A stretch of 64,000 nucleotides of DNA from Curtobacterium caseinilyticum (lineage in GTDB: Bacteria > Actinomycetota > Actinomycetes > Actinomycetales > Microbacteriaceae), in NCBI RefSeq assembly GCF_030363035.1, contig NZ_JAUCMN010000002.1, positions 310,001 through 374,000 of the forward strand, read 5' to 3'. A model generated the notes under the pieces. That model did not search any database. It was given only the letters and a program-made list of their open reading frames with translations, and was not told where the DNA came from. The position numbers were made by a program, and so were the translations under genes. Below are positions 1 to 11,070 of this stretch, piece after piece; positions within the stretch are counted from its first letter, which is position 1; the number at the start of each line of letters is the position of its first letter.

Positions 1-1
1 C

Positions 2-580
2 GGCGGCGGCGTGGCCGGCGAGCACGCCGCGACGATGGCGCTCGGCCTCGGTGCCGAGGTCACGGTGTTCGACATCAGCCTGCCCCGACTCCGGGCACTC
101 GACGCCCGGTTCGACGGACGCATCACGACGCTGCGGTCCTCGTCCCACGCCATCGCCGACGCCCTGCGCGACGCCGATCTGGTGATCGGGTCGGTGCTCA
201 TCCCCGGGGCGTCAGCGCCGAAGCTCGTCACCGACGCGATGGTCGCCGACATGCGGCAGGGGTCCGTGCTCGTGGACATCGCGATCGACCAGGGCGGCTG
301 CTTCGAGGGCTCCCGGCCGACCACGCACGACGACCCGACCTTCCGCGTGCACGATGCCGTGTACTACTGCGTCGCGAACATGCCCGGAGCGGTTCCGCGC
401 ACGAGCACCATCTCGCTGACGAACGCGACGCTGCCCTACGCGCTCGCGATCGCCGACCAGGGCTGGGAGCAGGCGATCGCGGCGGACCCGGCGCTCGCGG
501 CGGGCGTGAACGTGCACGCCGGCGGGGTCGTCAACGCGGCCGTCGCCACCGCGCACGGCCTGGTGCCCGCCGAACGCTGA
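2..580 (+). CDS. ald: Alanine dehydrogenase, C-terminal part (cut by window edge)
   Basis: Interconverts L-alanine with pyruvate and ammonia using NAD in the cytoplasm. The frame is open from base 2, so the gene enters from upstream and only the last 192 residues are visible. They begin in the glycine-rich dinucleotide loop (GGGVAGEHAA), followed by TVFDIS, whose aspartate is the usual NAD-specificity position. The segments CVANMPGAVPRTST and GGVVNAAVA are typical of the family. Family members have about 370 residues, so about the first half is missing. The 165 bases to the next gene contain no gene. Family assignment is secure; start and regulation cannot be seen. Confidence 0.93.
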   Translation, partial: GGGVAGEHAATMALGLGAEVTVFDISLPRLRALDARFDGRITTLRSSSHAIADALRDADLVIGSVLIPGASAPKLVTDAMVADMRQGSVLVDIAIDQGGCFEGSRPTTHDDPTFRVHDAVYYCVANMPGAVPRTSTISLTNATLPYALAIADQGWEQAIAADPALAAGVNVHAGGVVNAAVATAHGLVPAER

Positions 581-745
581 CGCGCGCCGCACCGCCGCCG
601 CTGGGCGCGAGACTCGTCGCCACGGACGGTTTCGCGGCGCCCGTGCCGCGAGACTGTCCGCCAGGCCGAGGCTCGGCATCGCCGGCGGGCGCTGGGCGGG
701 GCCGGGGCGGGCGCGGGGCCGGCGCGCGGCCGGGGCCGGCGGCCG

Positions 746-1543
746 TCACGCGGCGTGCGGCACCACCCGTGCGCGGGACCATCCGGTGCGGGCGCGCACC
801 GCGAGCGTGACGACCACCACTGCCGCGACGGCGACCACCGCGGTCACGGCGGTCGGCACGGACACGAGCGGGCCGTCGAGCCGCGCGACCGCGACCCACG
901 CCAGACCCCAGCCGAGCGCAGCGGTCGGGGCGAGGCGCCCGCGGCCCCACACCGCGAGCAGCACGCCGACGAAGCCGGCGACCGCCGCGACGAGGACGCC
1001 CCAGACGTCCTGCCCCAGGCCGAAGCCGCGGAAGCCCGCGGCGGTCAGCACCGCGGCCGTGTTCGCCGCGGTCGCGACGCACACCCACCCGAGGTAGAGC
1101 CCGAAGGTGCCGTCCGTGACGACCGCCTCGACCGTGCCGGACGGCCGGGTGCGCCGCAGCACGACGAACGCCCACACCAGCACGGCGAGCAGCGCGACGA
1201 TGACGGGCTCGCTGGCCCACAGGAACCCGAACTGCACGGACAGGATCCACGCGGCGTTGAGCAGCAGGGACAGCACGGCCGGCACGAACAGGCGCTCGTG
1301 GCGCTCGTCGTCCGCGGTGCGGAAGAACTGCCGCACCGCGTACGCGATGAGCCCGACGTAGACCACGCTCCAGATCGAGAACGCGGGGCCGCCCGGTGCG
1401 ATGGCCGTCGAGGACGCCGAGAGGGCGCCGCCGGCCGCTTCGGCGATCGGGGTCCCACCGGCAGCTCCCGAGCCGACGAACGCGCCGACCACCGCCACGA
1501 CGGCGCTCACGGCGACCGCGATGCGCTTCCAGGTCTTCTTCAT
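746..1543 (-). CDS. TspO/MBR-like tryptophan-rich sensory protein
   Basis: Predicted integral membrane protein of 265 residues. A first hydrophobic segment at about residues 6-25 is followed by several more, with AFSIWSVVYVGL, a run LLNAAWILSVQFGFLW and other Trp/Asn-rich patches that resemble TspO/MBR proteins, which bind porphyrins and related ligands in membranes. It is longer than classical TspO (about 160 residues) and matches the longer actinobacterial form. I chose the ATG at 1543 because GGAG lies 5-6 bases upstream; frames further upstream are low-complexity. It is divergent from corA across 130 bases that must hold both promoters. The ligand is unknown; the family call is moderately sure. 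Confidence 0.7.
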   Translation of the reverse strand: MKKTWKRIAVAVSAVVAVVGAFVGSGAAGGTPIAEAAGGALSASSTAIAPGGPAFSIWSVVYVGLIAYAVRQFFRTADDERHERLFVPAVLSLLLNAAWILSVQFGFLWASEPVIVALLAVLVWAFVVLRRTRPSGTVEAVVTDGTFGLYLGWVCVATAANTAAVLTAAGFRGFGLGQDVWGVLVAAVAGFVGVLLAVWGRGRLAPTAALGWGLAWVAVARLDGPLVSVPTAVTAVVAVAAVVVVTLAVRARTGWSRARVVPHAA

Positions 1544-1673
1544 GTCCGCTCCGTTCGTCAGCATGCTGATGACCTGCACGCTAGGCCCGGGGGGTCGCGC
1601 GGCGCGCAGCCCGCATCCAGGTGGCAGGGGGACGGCGGGCGCGGCAGACCCCGCCGGTGCGTACGGTGGCGTC

Positions 1674-2657
1674 GTGACCGTCGAGCTGAACACCGTCTAC
1701 GTCGACCGCATCGCACCGATCGTGTGCCCGTCCCTCGACGACACCTTCCGCATGGTGGGCGAGCAGGGTGCGAGCGCGTGCATCGTCCTGAACGAGCCGG
1801 ACGCCACCGAGCTCGGTGACGTGGCGGTCGCGCTCGGCCTGCACGAGCTCGCGGTCGAGGACGCAGCCGAGGGGCACCAGCGGCCGAAGCTCGAGCGCTA
1901 CGGCTCCACGCTGTTCGCGGTCCTCAAGCCCGCGGTCTACCACGACGGCGCCGAGGAGGTCGAGTTCGGCGAGGTGCACGCCTTCGTCGGACAGGACTTC
2001 TTCCTGGCCGTGGTGGCGGCGGACCCGCGCGGGCGACAGGCGGTGCCGCGCGCACTGCAGCGGATGAGCGGCAAGCCCGGCCTGGTCACCGCGGGACCGC
2101 AGGCCCAGCTCTGGGCGCTGATGGACTCGATCGTCGACGGGTACGCGCCGGTGATCGACGGGCTCGAGGAGGACATCAACCAGATCGAGGACCAGCTGTT
2201 CGCGGGGGTCGCCGGGGTGTCCCGACGCATCTACGAGCTGTTCGGCGAGGTCGTCGACTTCCAGCGCGCAGCCCGTCCGCTCATCGGCATGATCGAGAAC
2301 CTGCACCGCGGTGCGGACAAGTACCACCTGCCCGTGGAGCTGCAGCGCCGGTTCCGCGACGTCCTCGACCACGTCATCCGCACGGTCGAGCGCCTCGACA
2401 CCTTCCGGCAGCTGCTGCAGAACGCGCTGACGGTCGACTCGACGTTGGCGGCACAGAAGCAGAACGACGACACGAAGCGCATCTCCGGTTGGGCTGCGAT
2501 CCTGTTCGCGCCGACGCTCATCGCCGCGATCTACGGCATGAACTTCACCCACATGCCCGAACTGTCGTGGACGTGGGGCTACCCCCTGTCGATCCTCGCG
2601 ATGATCGCGTTCGCCGCGGCGCTCTTCGTCGTCTTCAAGGTGAAGCGCTGGTTCTGA
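1674..2657 (+). CDS. corA: CorA-family divalent cation channel
   Basis: Magnesium/cobalt (possibly nickel or zinc) transport protein of the CorA family, 327 residues, inner membrane. A long soluble N-terminal domain is followed by a charged helix and two C-terminal membrane helices; the signature YGMNF lies at the end of the first helix, and the protein ends in the basic KVKRWF tail typical of the family. The GTG at 1674 gives the usual family length and start (VTVELNTVYVD); the frame stays open upstream but without conserved sequence. Divergent from the TspO-like gene. Which metal is carried cannot be read from the sequence. Confidence 0.92.
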   Translation: MTVELNTVYVDRIAPIVCPSLDDTFRMVGEQGASACIVLNEPDATELGDVAVALGLHELAVEDAAEGHQRPKLERYGSTLFAVLKPAVYHDGAEEVEFGEVHAFVGQDFFLAVVAADPRGRQAVPRALQRMSGKPGLVTAGPQAQLWALMDSIVDGYAPVIDGLEEDINQIEDQLFAGVAGVSRRIYELFGEVVDFQRAARPLIGMIENLHRGADKYHLPVELQRRFRDVLDHVIRTVERLDTFRQLLQNALTVDSTLAAQKQNDDTKRISGWAAILFAPTLIAAIYGMNFTHMPELSWTWGYPLSILAMIAFAAALFVVFKVKRWF

Positions 2658-2679
2658 TCCCGGCATGCGCGTCGGGTTG

Positions 2680-2693
2680 CGGGAGCGCTCCCG
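2680..2693. promoter_or_regulatory. LacI-family operator upstream of the alpha-galactosidase
   Basis: A perfect 14-bp palindrome, CGGGAGCGCTCCCG, lies 22 bases after the corA stop and 44 bases before the alpha-galactosidase start. It matches the CebR/LacI-type operator core GGGAGCGCTCCC known from actinobacterial sugar genes. Its place suggests a sugar-responsive repressor acts on the glycosidase. No LacI-type gene lies in the window, so the regulator must be elsewhere. Confidence 0.75.
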
Positions 2694-2737
2694 GACCGGA
2701 AGGCTCGACACCGCCAACGACGCCGACCGGAGCAACG

Positions 2738-4867
2738 ATGCCGACCACCACCCCGCCCGCGCACGACCTCGTCCACCTGTCCGCCGGGGGTGTGTCGCTC
2801 GTCCTCGACTGCCGCGACCGGGCGCTGCCCGCCGTGGTGCACTGGGGTGCGGCCCTCGGCGAGCTCACCGACGCGGAACTCGCCGCCCTCGCCGACGCCG
2901 ACGTGGCCGTGGTCGCGAACAACGAGGCCGACGTCCCCGTCCGCCTCGCCCTGCTGCCGGAACCCCACCGGGGATGGACCGGTCGACCGGGCCTGTCCGG
3001 CCACCGCGACGGCCGCGACTGGTCACCCGCCTTCACCGTGACCGCGCTCGAGGTCGACGTCGACCGCATCGTCGCCGAGGCCGAGGACACCACGGCGGGG
3101 CTCGCGGTCCGGCTCACCGTCGAGGTGCTGGTCTCCGGGCTCGTCCGTGCCCGCGCCGCCGTCACGAACACCGCCGACGGCGTCTACACCGTCGACGACC
3201 TCACGATCGCGTTCCCGGTGCCCTCCCGCGCCCGCGAGGTCCTCGACTTCGCCGGCCACTGGGGCAAGGAGCGCACTCCGCAGCGCCGTGCGCTCGTCGT
3301 CGGCACCCACGAGCGCGACGGCCGCAAGGGCCGCACCGGTGCCGACGCCGCCACCGTGCTGACGGTGGGGGAACCGGGCTTCGGTTTCGCCCGCGGCGAG
3401 GTCTGGGGCGTGCACACCGCCTGGAGCGGCAACCACCGGCACTTCGCCGAGCGGCTCGCGACCGGACGGCAGGTCGCGGGCGGCGGCGAACTCCTGCTGC
3501 CGGGCGAGGTCCGCCTCGGCACGGGGGAGACGTACGAGGGGCCCTGGGTGTACGGCGCGTGGGGCGACGGCCTCGACGACCAGGCCCGCCGGTTCCACCG
3601 CTGGCTCCGCAGCCGACCGCAGCACCCGTCGACGCCGCGCCCGGTGACGATCAACGTGTGGGAGGCCGTCTACTTCGACCACGACCTCGCACGCCTGACC
3701 GACCTCGCCGAGCGCGCCGCCCGGCTCGGGGTCGAGCGGTACGTGCTCGACGACGGCTGGTTCCGCGGCCGCCGTGACGACCACGCCGGCCTCGGCGACT
3801 GGTACGTCGACGAGGACGTCTGGCCGGACGGCCTCGGTCCGATCGTCGACCGCGTCCGGGCCCTCGGCATGGAGTTCGGCCTGTGGTTCGAGCCGGAGAT
3901 GGTGAACGAGGACAGCGACCTCGCCCGCGCCCACCCGGAGTGGATCATGCAGGCCGACGGCCGGCTCCCCGTCCGGTCCCGCGACCAGCAGGTGCTCAAC
4001 CTCGCGGTGCCCGAGGCCTTCGCCCACGTGCTCGAGCGGATGACGGCGATCATCGGCGAGTACGGCATCGAGTACGTCAAGTGGGACCACAACCGCGACC
4101 TCGTCGAGGCGGGGCACCCGGGCGGCGGTGCGGCCGTGCACGAGCAGACCCTGGCCACGTACCGGCTGATGGCGACGCTCAAGGAACGCTTCCCGGCGCT
4201 CGAGATCGAGTCGTGCTCGTCGGGTGGGGCCCGCGTCGACCTCGCGGTCCTCGAGCACACCGACCGCGTGTGGGTGTCCGACGACATCGACCCGTCCGAA
4301 CGCCAGCAGATGCACCGGTGGACGCAGCAGCTCCTGCCACCGGAGCTCCTCGGCGCGCACGTCGCGAGCGGCGTGAACCACACGACCGGTCGCTCCCACG
4401 ACGTCTCGTTCCGTGCGGGCACCGCGCTGATCGGGCACTTCGGCATCGAGTGGGACCTCGCGCAGGCCACCGAGGACGAGGAACGCACCCTCGCGTCCTG
4501 GATCGCCCTGCACAAGGAGTGGCGCGCGCTCCTGCACGGCGGCCTGCTCGTCCGCGTCGACGAGGTCGACCCGACCCGCCTGGTGTACGGCGTCGTCGCC
4601 GAGGACCGTCGGCAGGCCGCGTTCTTCGTCGCCAGTACCGGCCGCTCCGAGGTGTCGGGCGTCGGCCGCGTGGTCTTCCGCGACCTCGACCCCGAGACGC
4701 GGTACCGGGTCGACCCGGTCGTCGTCGGCGAGGGCCACGACGTCCGGCCACCGACGTGGTGGTCCGGTGACCGCGTCTTCACCGGGCGGACGCTCGAGCA
4801 GGTCGGTCTGCAGCCGCCGCTCGTGCCGGCCGACTGGGTGGTGCCGTTCCGCGTGACGGCCGTCTGA
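2738..4867 (+). CDS. GH36 alpha-galactosidase
   Basis: Cytoplasmic alpha-galactosidase of glycoside hydrolase family 36, 709 residues, releasing alpha-linked galactose from melibiose/raffinose-type sugars. There is an N-terminal beta-sandwich domain, a central (beta/alpha)8 barrel (YVLDDGWF, GLWFEPEMVNEDSDL) and a C-terminal beta domain. The nucleophile is the aspartate of KWDHNRD (about residue 450); the acid/base is an aspartate of SDDIDPSERQ (about 515). No signal peptide is seen. The ATG at 2738 has GGAG five bases upstream. It stands alone behind a LacI-type operator, without transporter genes beside it, so import must be encoded elsewhere. Confidence 0.93.
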   Translation: MPTTTPPAHDLVHLSAGGVSLVLDCRDRALPAVVHWGAALGELTDAELAALADADVAVVANNEADVPVRLALLPEPHRGWTGRPGLSGHRDGRDWSPAFTVTALEVDVDRIVAEAEDTTAGLAVRLTVEVLVSGLVRARAAVTNTADGVYTVDDLTIAFPVPSRAREVLDFAGHWGKERTPQRRALVVGTHERDGRKGRTGADAATVLTVGEPGFGFARGEVWGVHTAWSGNHRHFAERLATGRQVAGGGELLLPGEVRLGTGETYEGPWVYGAWGDGLDDQARRFHRWLRSRPQHPSTPRPVTINVWEAVYFDHDLARLTDLAERAARLGVERYVLDDGWFRGRRDDHAGLGDWYVDEDVWPDGLGPIVDRVRALGMEFGLWFEPEMVNEDSDLARAHPEWIMQADGRLPVRSRDQQVLNLAVPEAFAHVLERMTAIIGEYGIEYVKWDHNRDLVEAGHPGGGAAVHEQTLATYRLMATLKERFPALEIESCSSGGARVDLAVLEHTDRVWVSDDIDPSERQQMHRWTQQLLPPELLGAHVASGVNHTTGRSHDVSFRAGTALIGHFGIEWDLAQATEDEERTLASWIALHKEWRALLHGGLLVRVDEVDPTRLVYGVVAEDRRQAAFFVASTGRSEVSGVGRVVFRDLDPETRYRVDPVVVGEGHDVRPPTWWSGDRVFTGRTLEQVGLQPPLVPADWVVPFRVTAV

Positions 4868-4882
4868 CCGGGGGTGACCAGC

Positions 4883-4932
4883 GGACGGACGGGAGGCCCG
4901 TGGCGGCGTCGCCACGCGCCTCCCGTCCGTCC
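4883..4932. terminator. Strong stem-loop of the GGGAGGC repeat family after the alpha-galactosidase
   Basis: Exact 15-bp arms (4883-4897 and 4918-4932) sharing the word GACGGGAGGC enclose an inner stem (about 4899-4905 with 4910-4916) and a 4-base loop. It begins 16 bases after the alpha-galactosidase stop. There is no T-run, so it is a terminator-like or RNA-stabilising hairpin, not a classical intrinsic terminator. The same outer arms recur at 28732-28775 and 44325-44370. Confidence 0.65.
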
Positions 4933-4987
4933 ACCGGTCGCGTCGGCGGTCCGTGGCCCGCCCCGGCGGCCCGCTAGGCTTCCCGTC

Positions 4988-6283
4988 ATGCCGCAGACCG
5001 GGAACGCGACACGCACGACCACGCCGGTCTGGGCCCTGAAGCTCGCCGTCATCACCGCGCTCGTCGGCGTCGCCGGCGGTGTCGCCGGGATCTCGGTCTG
5101 GCTCGCGCTGCAGGCCATCCAGTACGTCGCCTTCGGCTACCCGTTCGGCGGCCACCGCGAGGCAGCCGACGCGCCGTCCGGCATGAACCGCTTCCTCGCG
5201 CTGACCGCGGCAGGCGTGCTGACCGGCGTCGCGTGGTGGGCGATCCGCCGCTGGGCGAAGCCCGTCGTGTCGGTGACCGCCGCCGTCGGCGGGAAGCGGA
5301 TGCCCGCGCTCGCGACGGTCGCGAACGCGGCCGTGCAGATCCTGGCCGTCGGGCTCGGCGCCTCGATCGGCAAGGAGGTCGCGCCGCGCGAGATCGGTGC
5401 CTGGTTGTCGCAGGTCGTCACCGCCCGGGCCGGACTCACCGGCCGCGAGACGCGGATCCTCGTCGCCTGCGGAGCAGCAGCGGGTCTCGCGGCGGTGTAC
5501 GACGTACCGCTCGGCGGTGCGCTGTTCGCCGTCGAGGTCCTGCTCGGCGAGCTGACCTTCGCGACCGCGCTGCCCGCCTTCGCGACGAGTGCGATCGCGG
5601 CCTTCACCGCGCGACTCGTCATCCCCGACGAGGTGCTGTACCACGTCCCCGCGATGCACATGTCGCCGTCGCTGGTCGTCTGGGCGCTCGTCGTCGGACC
5701 GTTGCTCGGCTTCGCGGGCGTCGGCTTCGTGAAGCTGACGAACCGGCTGCAGGGCATGGCGCCGAAGGGGTGGCACCTGCTCGTCGTGCTGCCCGTCGTG
5801 TTCGCGATGGTCGGACTCATCGCCGTGCCGTTCCCGGAGATCCTCGGCAACGGGCGCGCCCTCGGGCTCGTCGCGATGAACGCCACGACGGCGTCCCCCG
5901 AGTTCGCCGGCCTGTCGCCGATCGTGTTCCTGCTGCTGCTCGCCGTCATCCGCACGATCACCACCTCGGCGACCATCGGTGCCGGTGCGGTCGGCGGCAC
6001 GCTGACCCCGTCCATCGCGATCGGCTCGGCCGCCGGCGCCGCGCTCGGCGGCCTGTGGGTGCTGCTCTGGCCCGCCGACGGGTCGAGCCTGGCGGCGTTC
6101 GCGTTCGTCGGTGCCGCGGCGTTCCTCGCGACGACGATGCGGGCGCCGTTCACCGCCCTCGTGCTGGTCGTCGAGTTCACCCAGGAGGGAACGGACATCC
6201 TCATCCCGTCGCTGCTGGCGATCACCGGATCGGTGGCCGTCGGCTACCTGCTCGCCCGACGTCGCAGCGCGCAGATGGCCTGA
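4988..6283 (+). CDS. Clc-family chloride channel/transporter
   Basis: Integral membrane protein of the Clc chloride channel family, 431 residues, with the usual ten or more hydrophobic helices. The selectivity-filter motifs are recognisable: GASIGKEVAPRE (variant of GKxGPxxH/GREGP), GNGRALG, and GAGAVGGTLTPS (the GxFxP region). No C-terminal CBS domains follow, as in many bacterial members. The external gating glutamate position appears as GKEVAP. The ATG at 4988 begins MPQTGNATRT just before the first helix. Whether it is a channel or a chloride/proton (or fluoride) exchanger cannot be decided from sequence. Likely a single-gene unit behind the hairpin at 4883-4932. Confidence 0.88.
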   Translation: MPQTGNATRTTTPVWALKLAVITALVGVAGGVAGISVWLALQAIQYVAFGYPFGGHREAADAPSGMNRFLALTAAGVLTGVAWWAIRRWAKPVVSVTAAVGGKRMPALATVANAAVQILAVGLGASIGKEVAPREIGAWLSQVVTARAGLTGRETRILVACGAAAGLAAVYDVPLGGALFAVEVLLGELTFATALPAFATSAIAAFTARLVIPDEVLYHVPAMHMSPSLVVWALVVGPLLGFAGVGFVKLTNRLQGMAPKGWHLLVVLPVVFAMVGLIAVPFPEILGNGRALGLVAMNATTASPEFAGLSPIVFLLLLAVIRTITTSATIGAGAVGGTLTPSIAIGSAAGAALGGLWVLLWPADGSSLAAFAFVGAAAFLATTMRAPFTALVLVVEFTQEGTDILIPSLLAITGSVAVGYLLARRRSAQMA

Positions 6284-6313
6284 ACGGCCGACCGGACCCC
6301 GACGGCCGGGGCC

Positions 6314-6385
6314 GGTCCGGGGTCGTGCGGCGGGCCTGGTCCGGGGTCGTGCGGCGGGTCTGGTCCGGGGTCGTGCGACCGGCGT
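6314..6385. repeat. Three tandem copies of a 24-bp repeat
   Basis: Units start at 6314, 6338 and 6362, each beginning GGTCCGGGGTCGTGCG; the first two differ at one base and the third diverges in its last third. They fill the gap between the Clc gene and the small antitoxin-like gene, just upstream of the latter's promoter region. No function is evident. Confidence 0.85.
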
Positions 6386-6455
6386 CCGCGGACACCGGCG
6401 ACGGCCGCGCCTACCATCGGCGGCAGGACGGGGCGACGGGCCCCGCACGAGGTGA

Positions 6456-8491
<2,036 letters not shown>

Positions 8492-8524
8492 CCCAGCCGT
8501 CACCCGCCCGGTCCTGACCCGCGG

Positions 8525-9013
8525 TCAGCCGGCCGGCGCGGCTCCGACGTGTGCGAGCACGACCGGGTCGCTGCACCCTCGGGCGAACCCGGCGATGCGG
8601 CGGTCGATGTCGCGCTGCAGGACGAACACGCCGATGCGTTCGGCCAGCGGCGCGAGCCATGCCGGGCGGCAGGTGAAGTTGTACCGCCAGACGGCGAGCG
8701 TGCGGTCGGGGTGTCCGTCGACGGGCGTGAACCGCCAGCCGCCGCCCATCTTCTCGAAGAACCACGAGCCCTTCGTCATCCTCATCCCGACGTTCGACGG
8801 CGGGTTGTACGAGACGTACTCGCTCTCCATCCGCAGACCCGTGCGCTGCACCGTGAACGTGCGGACGCCCTTCGCCGGGACGTCGGCCCCGATCAGGTGC
8901 TGGCGACGGATGAACGGGTCCCAGCGCTTCCGCACCGGTCCCTGCACCTGGGACACGGCGAAGGCGACCTCGACCGGCACGGTGACGACGCAGCGGGACT
9001 CGACGACGGGCAC
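8525..9013 (-). CDS. SRPBCC-fold protein
   Basis: 162-residue cytoplasmic protein with the START/SRPBCC pattern: an N-terminal strand beginning VPVVESRCVVTVPVEVAFA, repeated beta strands, and a C-terminal amphipathic helix (LAERIGVFVLQRDIDRRIAG). Such proteins form a hydrophobic ligand cavity; the ligand is unknown. The GTG at 9013 fits the start of the fold, though the ribosome site is weak. It is convergent with sufU and divergent from the flavin monooxygenase at 9108 (94-base gap). Distinct in sequence from the second SRPBCC gene at 20870-21427. Confidence 0.7.
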   Translation of the reverse strand: MPVVESRCVVTVPVEVAFAVSQVQGPVRKRWDPFIRRQHLIGADVPAKGVRTFTVQRTGLRMESEYVSYNPPSNVGMRMTKGSWFFEKMGGGWRFTPVDGHPDRTLAVWRYNFTCRPAWLAPLAERIGVFVLQRDIDRRIAGFARGCSDPVVLAHVGAAPAG

Positions 9014-9107
9014 GTCGCCATGCTGCCACGCCCACGCCGCGGAGGACCGCGCGTCACACGACGTCACCGTGCGTGACGCCGTGGAGCGACCGACGTAGCT
9101 TCGGCGC

Positions 9108-10514
9108 GTGACCCAGCAGCAGAACGGCGAGCCCCGGCAGATCCGCTTCAACGCGTTCGACATGAACTGCGTCGCGCACCAGTCCTCCGGCCTGTGGCGA
9201 CACCCCCGCGACCGCTCGCGGCACTACAACGACCTGTCCTACTGGACCGACCTCGCGCAGCTGCTCGAGCGCGGGCGCTTCGACGGCATCTTCATCGCCG
9301 ACGTCCTCGGGACGTACGACGTGTACGGCGGGACGAACGAGGCCGCGCTGCGCACCGGGTCGCAGGTGCCGGTGAACGACCCGATCCTGCTCGTCTCGGC
9401 GATGGCATCGGTGACCGAGCACCTCGGCTTCGGGATCACCGCGGGCACCGCCTACGAGCACCCGTACCCGTTCGCCCGGCGCATCTCGACGCTGGACCAC
9501 CTGACCAAGGGCCGCATCGGCTGGAACGTCGTCACGGGCTACCTGCCGAGCGCGGCCCGGAACATGGGCCAGACCGACCAGCTGAGCCACGACGACCGGT
9601 ACGACGTCGCCGACGAGTACCTCGAGGTCCTCTACAAGCTGTGGGAGGGCTCGTGGGAGGACGACGCCGTCGTCGAGGACCGCGAGACCGGCGTCTTCAC
9701 CGACCCCGCGAAGGTGCACCCCATCGAGCACCACGGTGCGCACTTCGACGTCCCGGGCATCCACCTGTCCGAGCCCTCGGTCCAGCGGAGCCCCGTCGTC
9801 TACCAGGCCGGGGCGTCGCCCCGTGGCATCCGGTTCGCGGCGGAGAACGCCGAGGCGGTCTTCGTCGGGGCACCGACCCTGCCGCAGCTGGCGGCGACCG
9901 TCACGAAGATCCGCGACGCCCTGGAGGCTGCTGGTCGCGACCGGTACGCCGCCCGCGTCTACACGCTGCTCACCGTCATCACGGACGCCACCGACGAGGC
10001 GGCGCAGGCCAAGTACCGCGACTACCTGTCGTACGCCTCGGCAGAGGGAGCGCTCGTGCTCAACTCCGGCTGGATGGGCGTCGACCTGTCGCAGTACGAC
10101 CTCGACGAGCCGCTCGGCAACATCGAGTCGAACGCGATCCAGTCGGCGGCCGCGAACCTGTCCGCGGCGACGGGGGAGGACGGCGCGAACTGGACGGTCG
10201 GCGACATCGCGAAGCACACCGCGATCGGCGGCCTCGGCCCCGTCGCCGTCGGATCGGGAGCGTCGATCGCCCAGCAGCTGCTCGACATCCAGGAGCAGAC
10301 CGACGTCGACGGCTTCAACCTGGCGTACGCGGTGACCCCCGGCACGTGGGAGGACGTCATCGAGTTCGTCGTCCCGGAGCTCCGGGCGCGCGGTGCCTAC
10401 CCCGAGGAGTACGTCGAAGGGTCGCTGCGGCACAAGCTGCTCGGTCGCGGCGACCGGTTGCCCGACGAGCACCGCGGTGCGCGCTACCGCGTCGACGCGC
10501 GGGCGACCGTCTGA
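9108..10514 (+). CDS. FMN-dependent monooxygenase of the NtaA/SnaA/DszA family
   Basis: Luciferase-like flavin monooxygenase, 468 residues. N-terminal QIRFNAFDMNCVAHQ, FDGIFIADVLGTYDVYGG and GRIGWNVVTGYLPSAARNMG are characteristic of the NtaA/DszA subgroup, which oxidises amines, sulfides or sulfonated compounds using FMNH2 from a separate reductase. The TIM barrel continues with SPVVYQAGASPRGIRFAAENAE. No reductase is adjacent; the NAD(P)H:FMN reductase at 58161 is a possible but distant partner. The GTG at 9108 is the only start that gives the family N-terminus. The substrate cannot be inferred. Confidence 0.87.
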   Translation: MTQQQNGEPRQIRFNAFDMNCVAHQSSGLWRHPRDRSRHYNDLSYWTDLAQLLERGRFDGIFIADVLGTYDVYGGTNEAALRTGSQVPVNDPILLVSAMASVTEHLGFGITAGTAYEHPYPFARRISTLDHLTKGRIGWNVVTGYLPSAARNMGQTDQLSHDDRYDVADEYLEVLYKLWEGSWEDDAVVEDRETGVFTDPAKVHPIEHHGAHFDVPGIHLSEPSVQRSPVVYQAGASPRGIRFAAENAEAVFVGAPTLPQLAATVTKIRDALEAAGRDRYAARVYTLLTVITDATDEAAQAKYRDYLSYASAEGALVLNSGWMGVDLSQYDLDEPLGNIESNAIQSAAANLSAATGEDGANWTVGDIAKHTAIGGLGPVAVGSGASIAQQLLDIQEQTDVDGFNLAYAVTPGTWEDVIEFVVPELRARGAYPEEYVEGSLRHKLLGRGDRLPDEHRGARYRVDARATV

Positions 10515-10548
10515 GCCGCTCGCTCCGGCCGCGACGTAGGGTGGTCCG

Positions 10549-11070
10549 GTGATCGGGTCGTCCTTCGTCGTGCGGACCGCGGACGACGAGACGACCGCGG
10601 CAGCCTGCGTCGACCTGTGGGTGGCCGCCGTGGCGGACCGCGACGGCGTGTCCGCGTCCGGAGCCGTGCGTGACCGGGCCCGCGCCAAGTTCGCGGCGGA
10701 ACGCGTCGCGCTCGTGGTCGCCGACGACGGCACCGCTCCCGGTGTCGTCACCGGGTTCGCCCTGGTCAGTGCCCCGGGGACCGGCGGTGGGCCCACAGCC
10801 GGTGCTGCCTCGAGCGGTGTCGCGTACCTGAGCCTGCTCGCCGTCGCTCCGGCTGCCCAGGGCCACGGGCTCGGCCGCCGGCTGCTCGCCGCCGCGGTGT
10901 CCGCTGCCGCCGAGGCCGGCTTCGGGCACTGCGAACTGCACGCACTCGAAGACAACGCCCCGGCACTCGCGCTCTACGCCAGCGCCGGGTTCCACCCGGT
11001 CGGTGACCCGTTCCCGCACGCGCTGAACGGTCGCCCGACCCGTGTCTGGAGAGCGGACGCCCGCGGGTGA
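10549..11070 (+). CDS. GNAT-family N-acetyltransferase
   Basis: Predicted acetyl-CoA-dependent acetyltransferase of 173 residues. The acetyl-CoA-binding loop is AAQGHGLGRRLL, preceded by the strand YLSLLAVAP and followed by ALEDNAPALALYASAGFHPVG, the usual C-terminal GNAT elements. It starts at a GTG 34 bases after the monooxygenase gene, so the two may be transcribed together. Its stop codon overlaps the first base triplet of the iron box at 11068. The substrate is not identifiable. Confidence 0.85.
   Translation: MIGSSFVVRTADDETTAAACVDLWVAAVADRDGVSASGAVRDRARAKFAAERVALVVADDGTAPGVVTGFALVSAPGTGGGPTAGAASSGVAYLSLLAVAPAAQGHGLGRRLLAAAVSAAAEAGFGHCELHALEDNAPALALYASAGFHPVGDPFPHALNGRPTRVWRADARG

Noticed and set aside
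598..660. Two GCGAGACT words in the gap after ald
   Set aside because: Short and imperfect; no stable hairpin with clear arms and no further copy found in the window.
3023..6448. Very long open frame of more than 1100 codons on the minus strand
   Set aside because: It lies opposite the alpha-galactosidase and Clc genes, is Arg/Gly/Asp low-complexity and has no family signature; at this G+C antisense frames stay open by composition.
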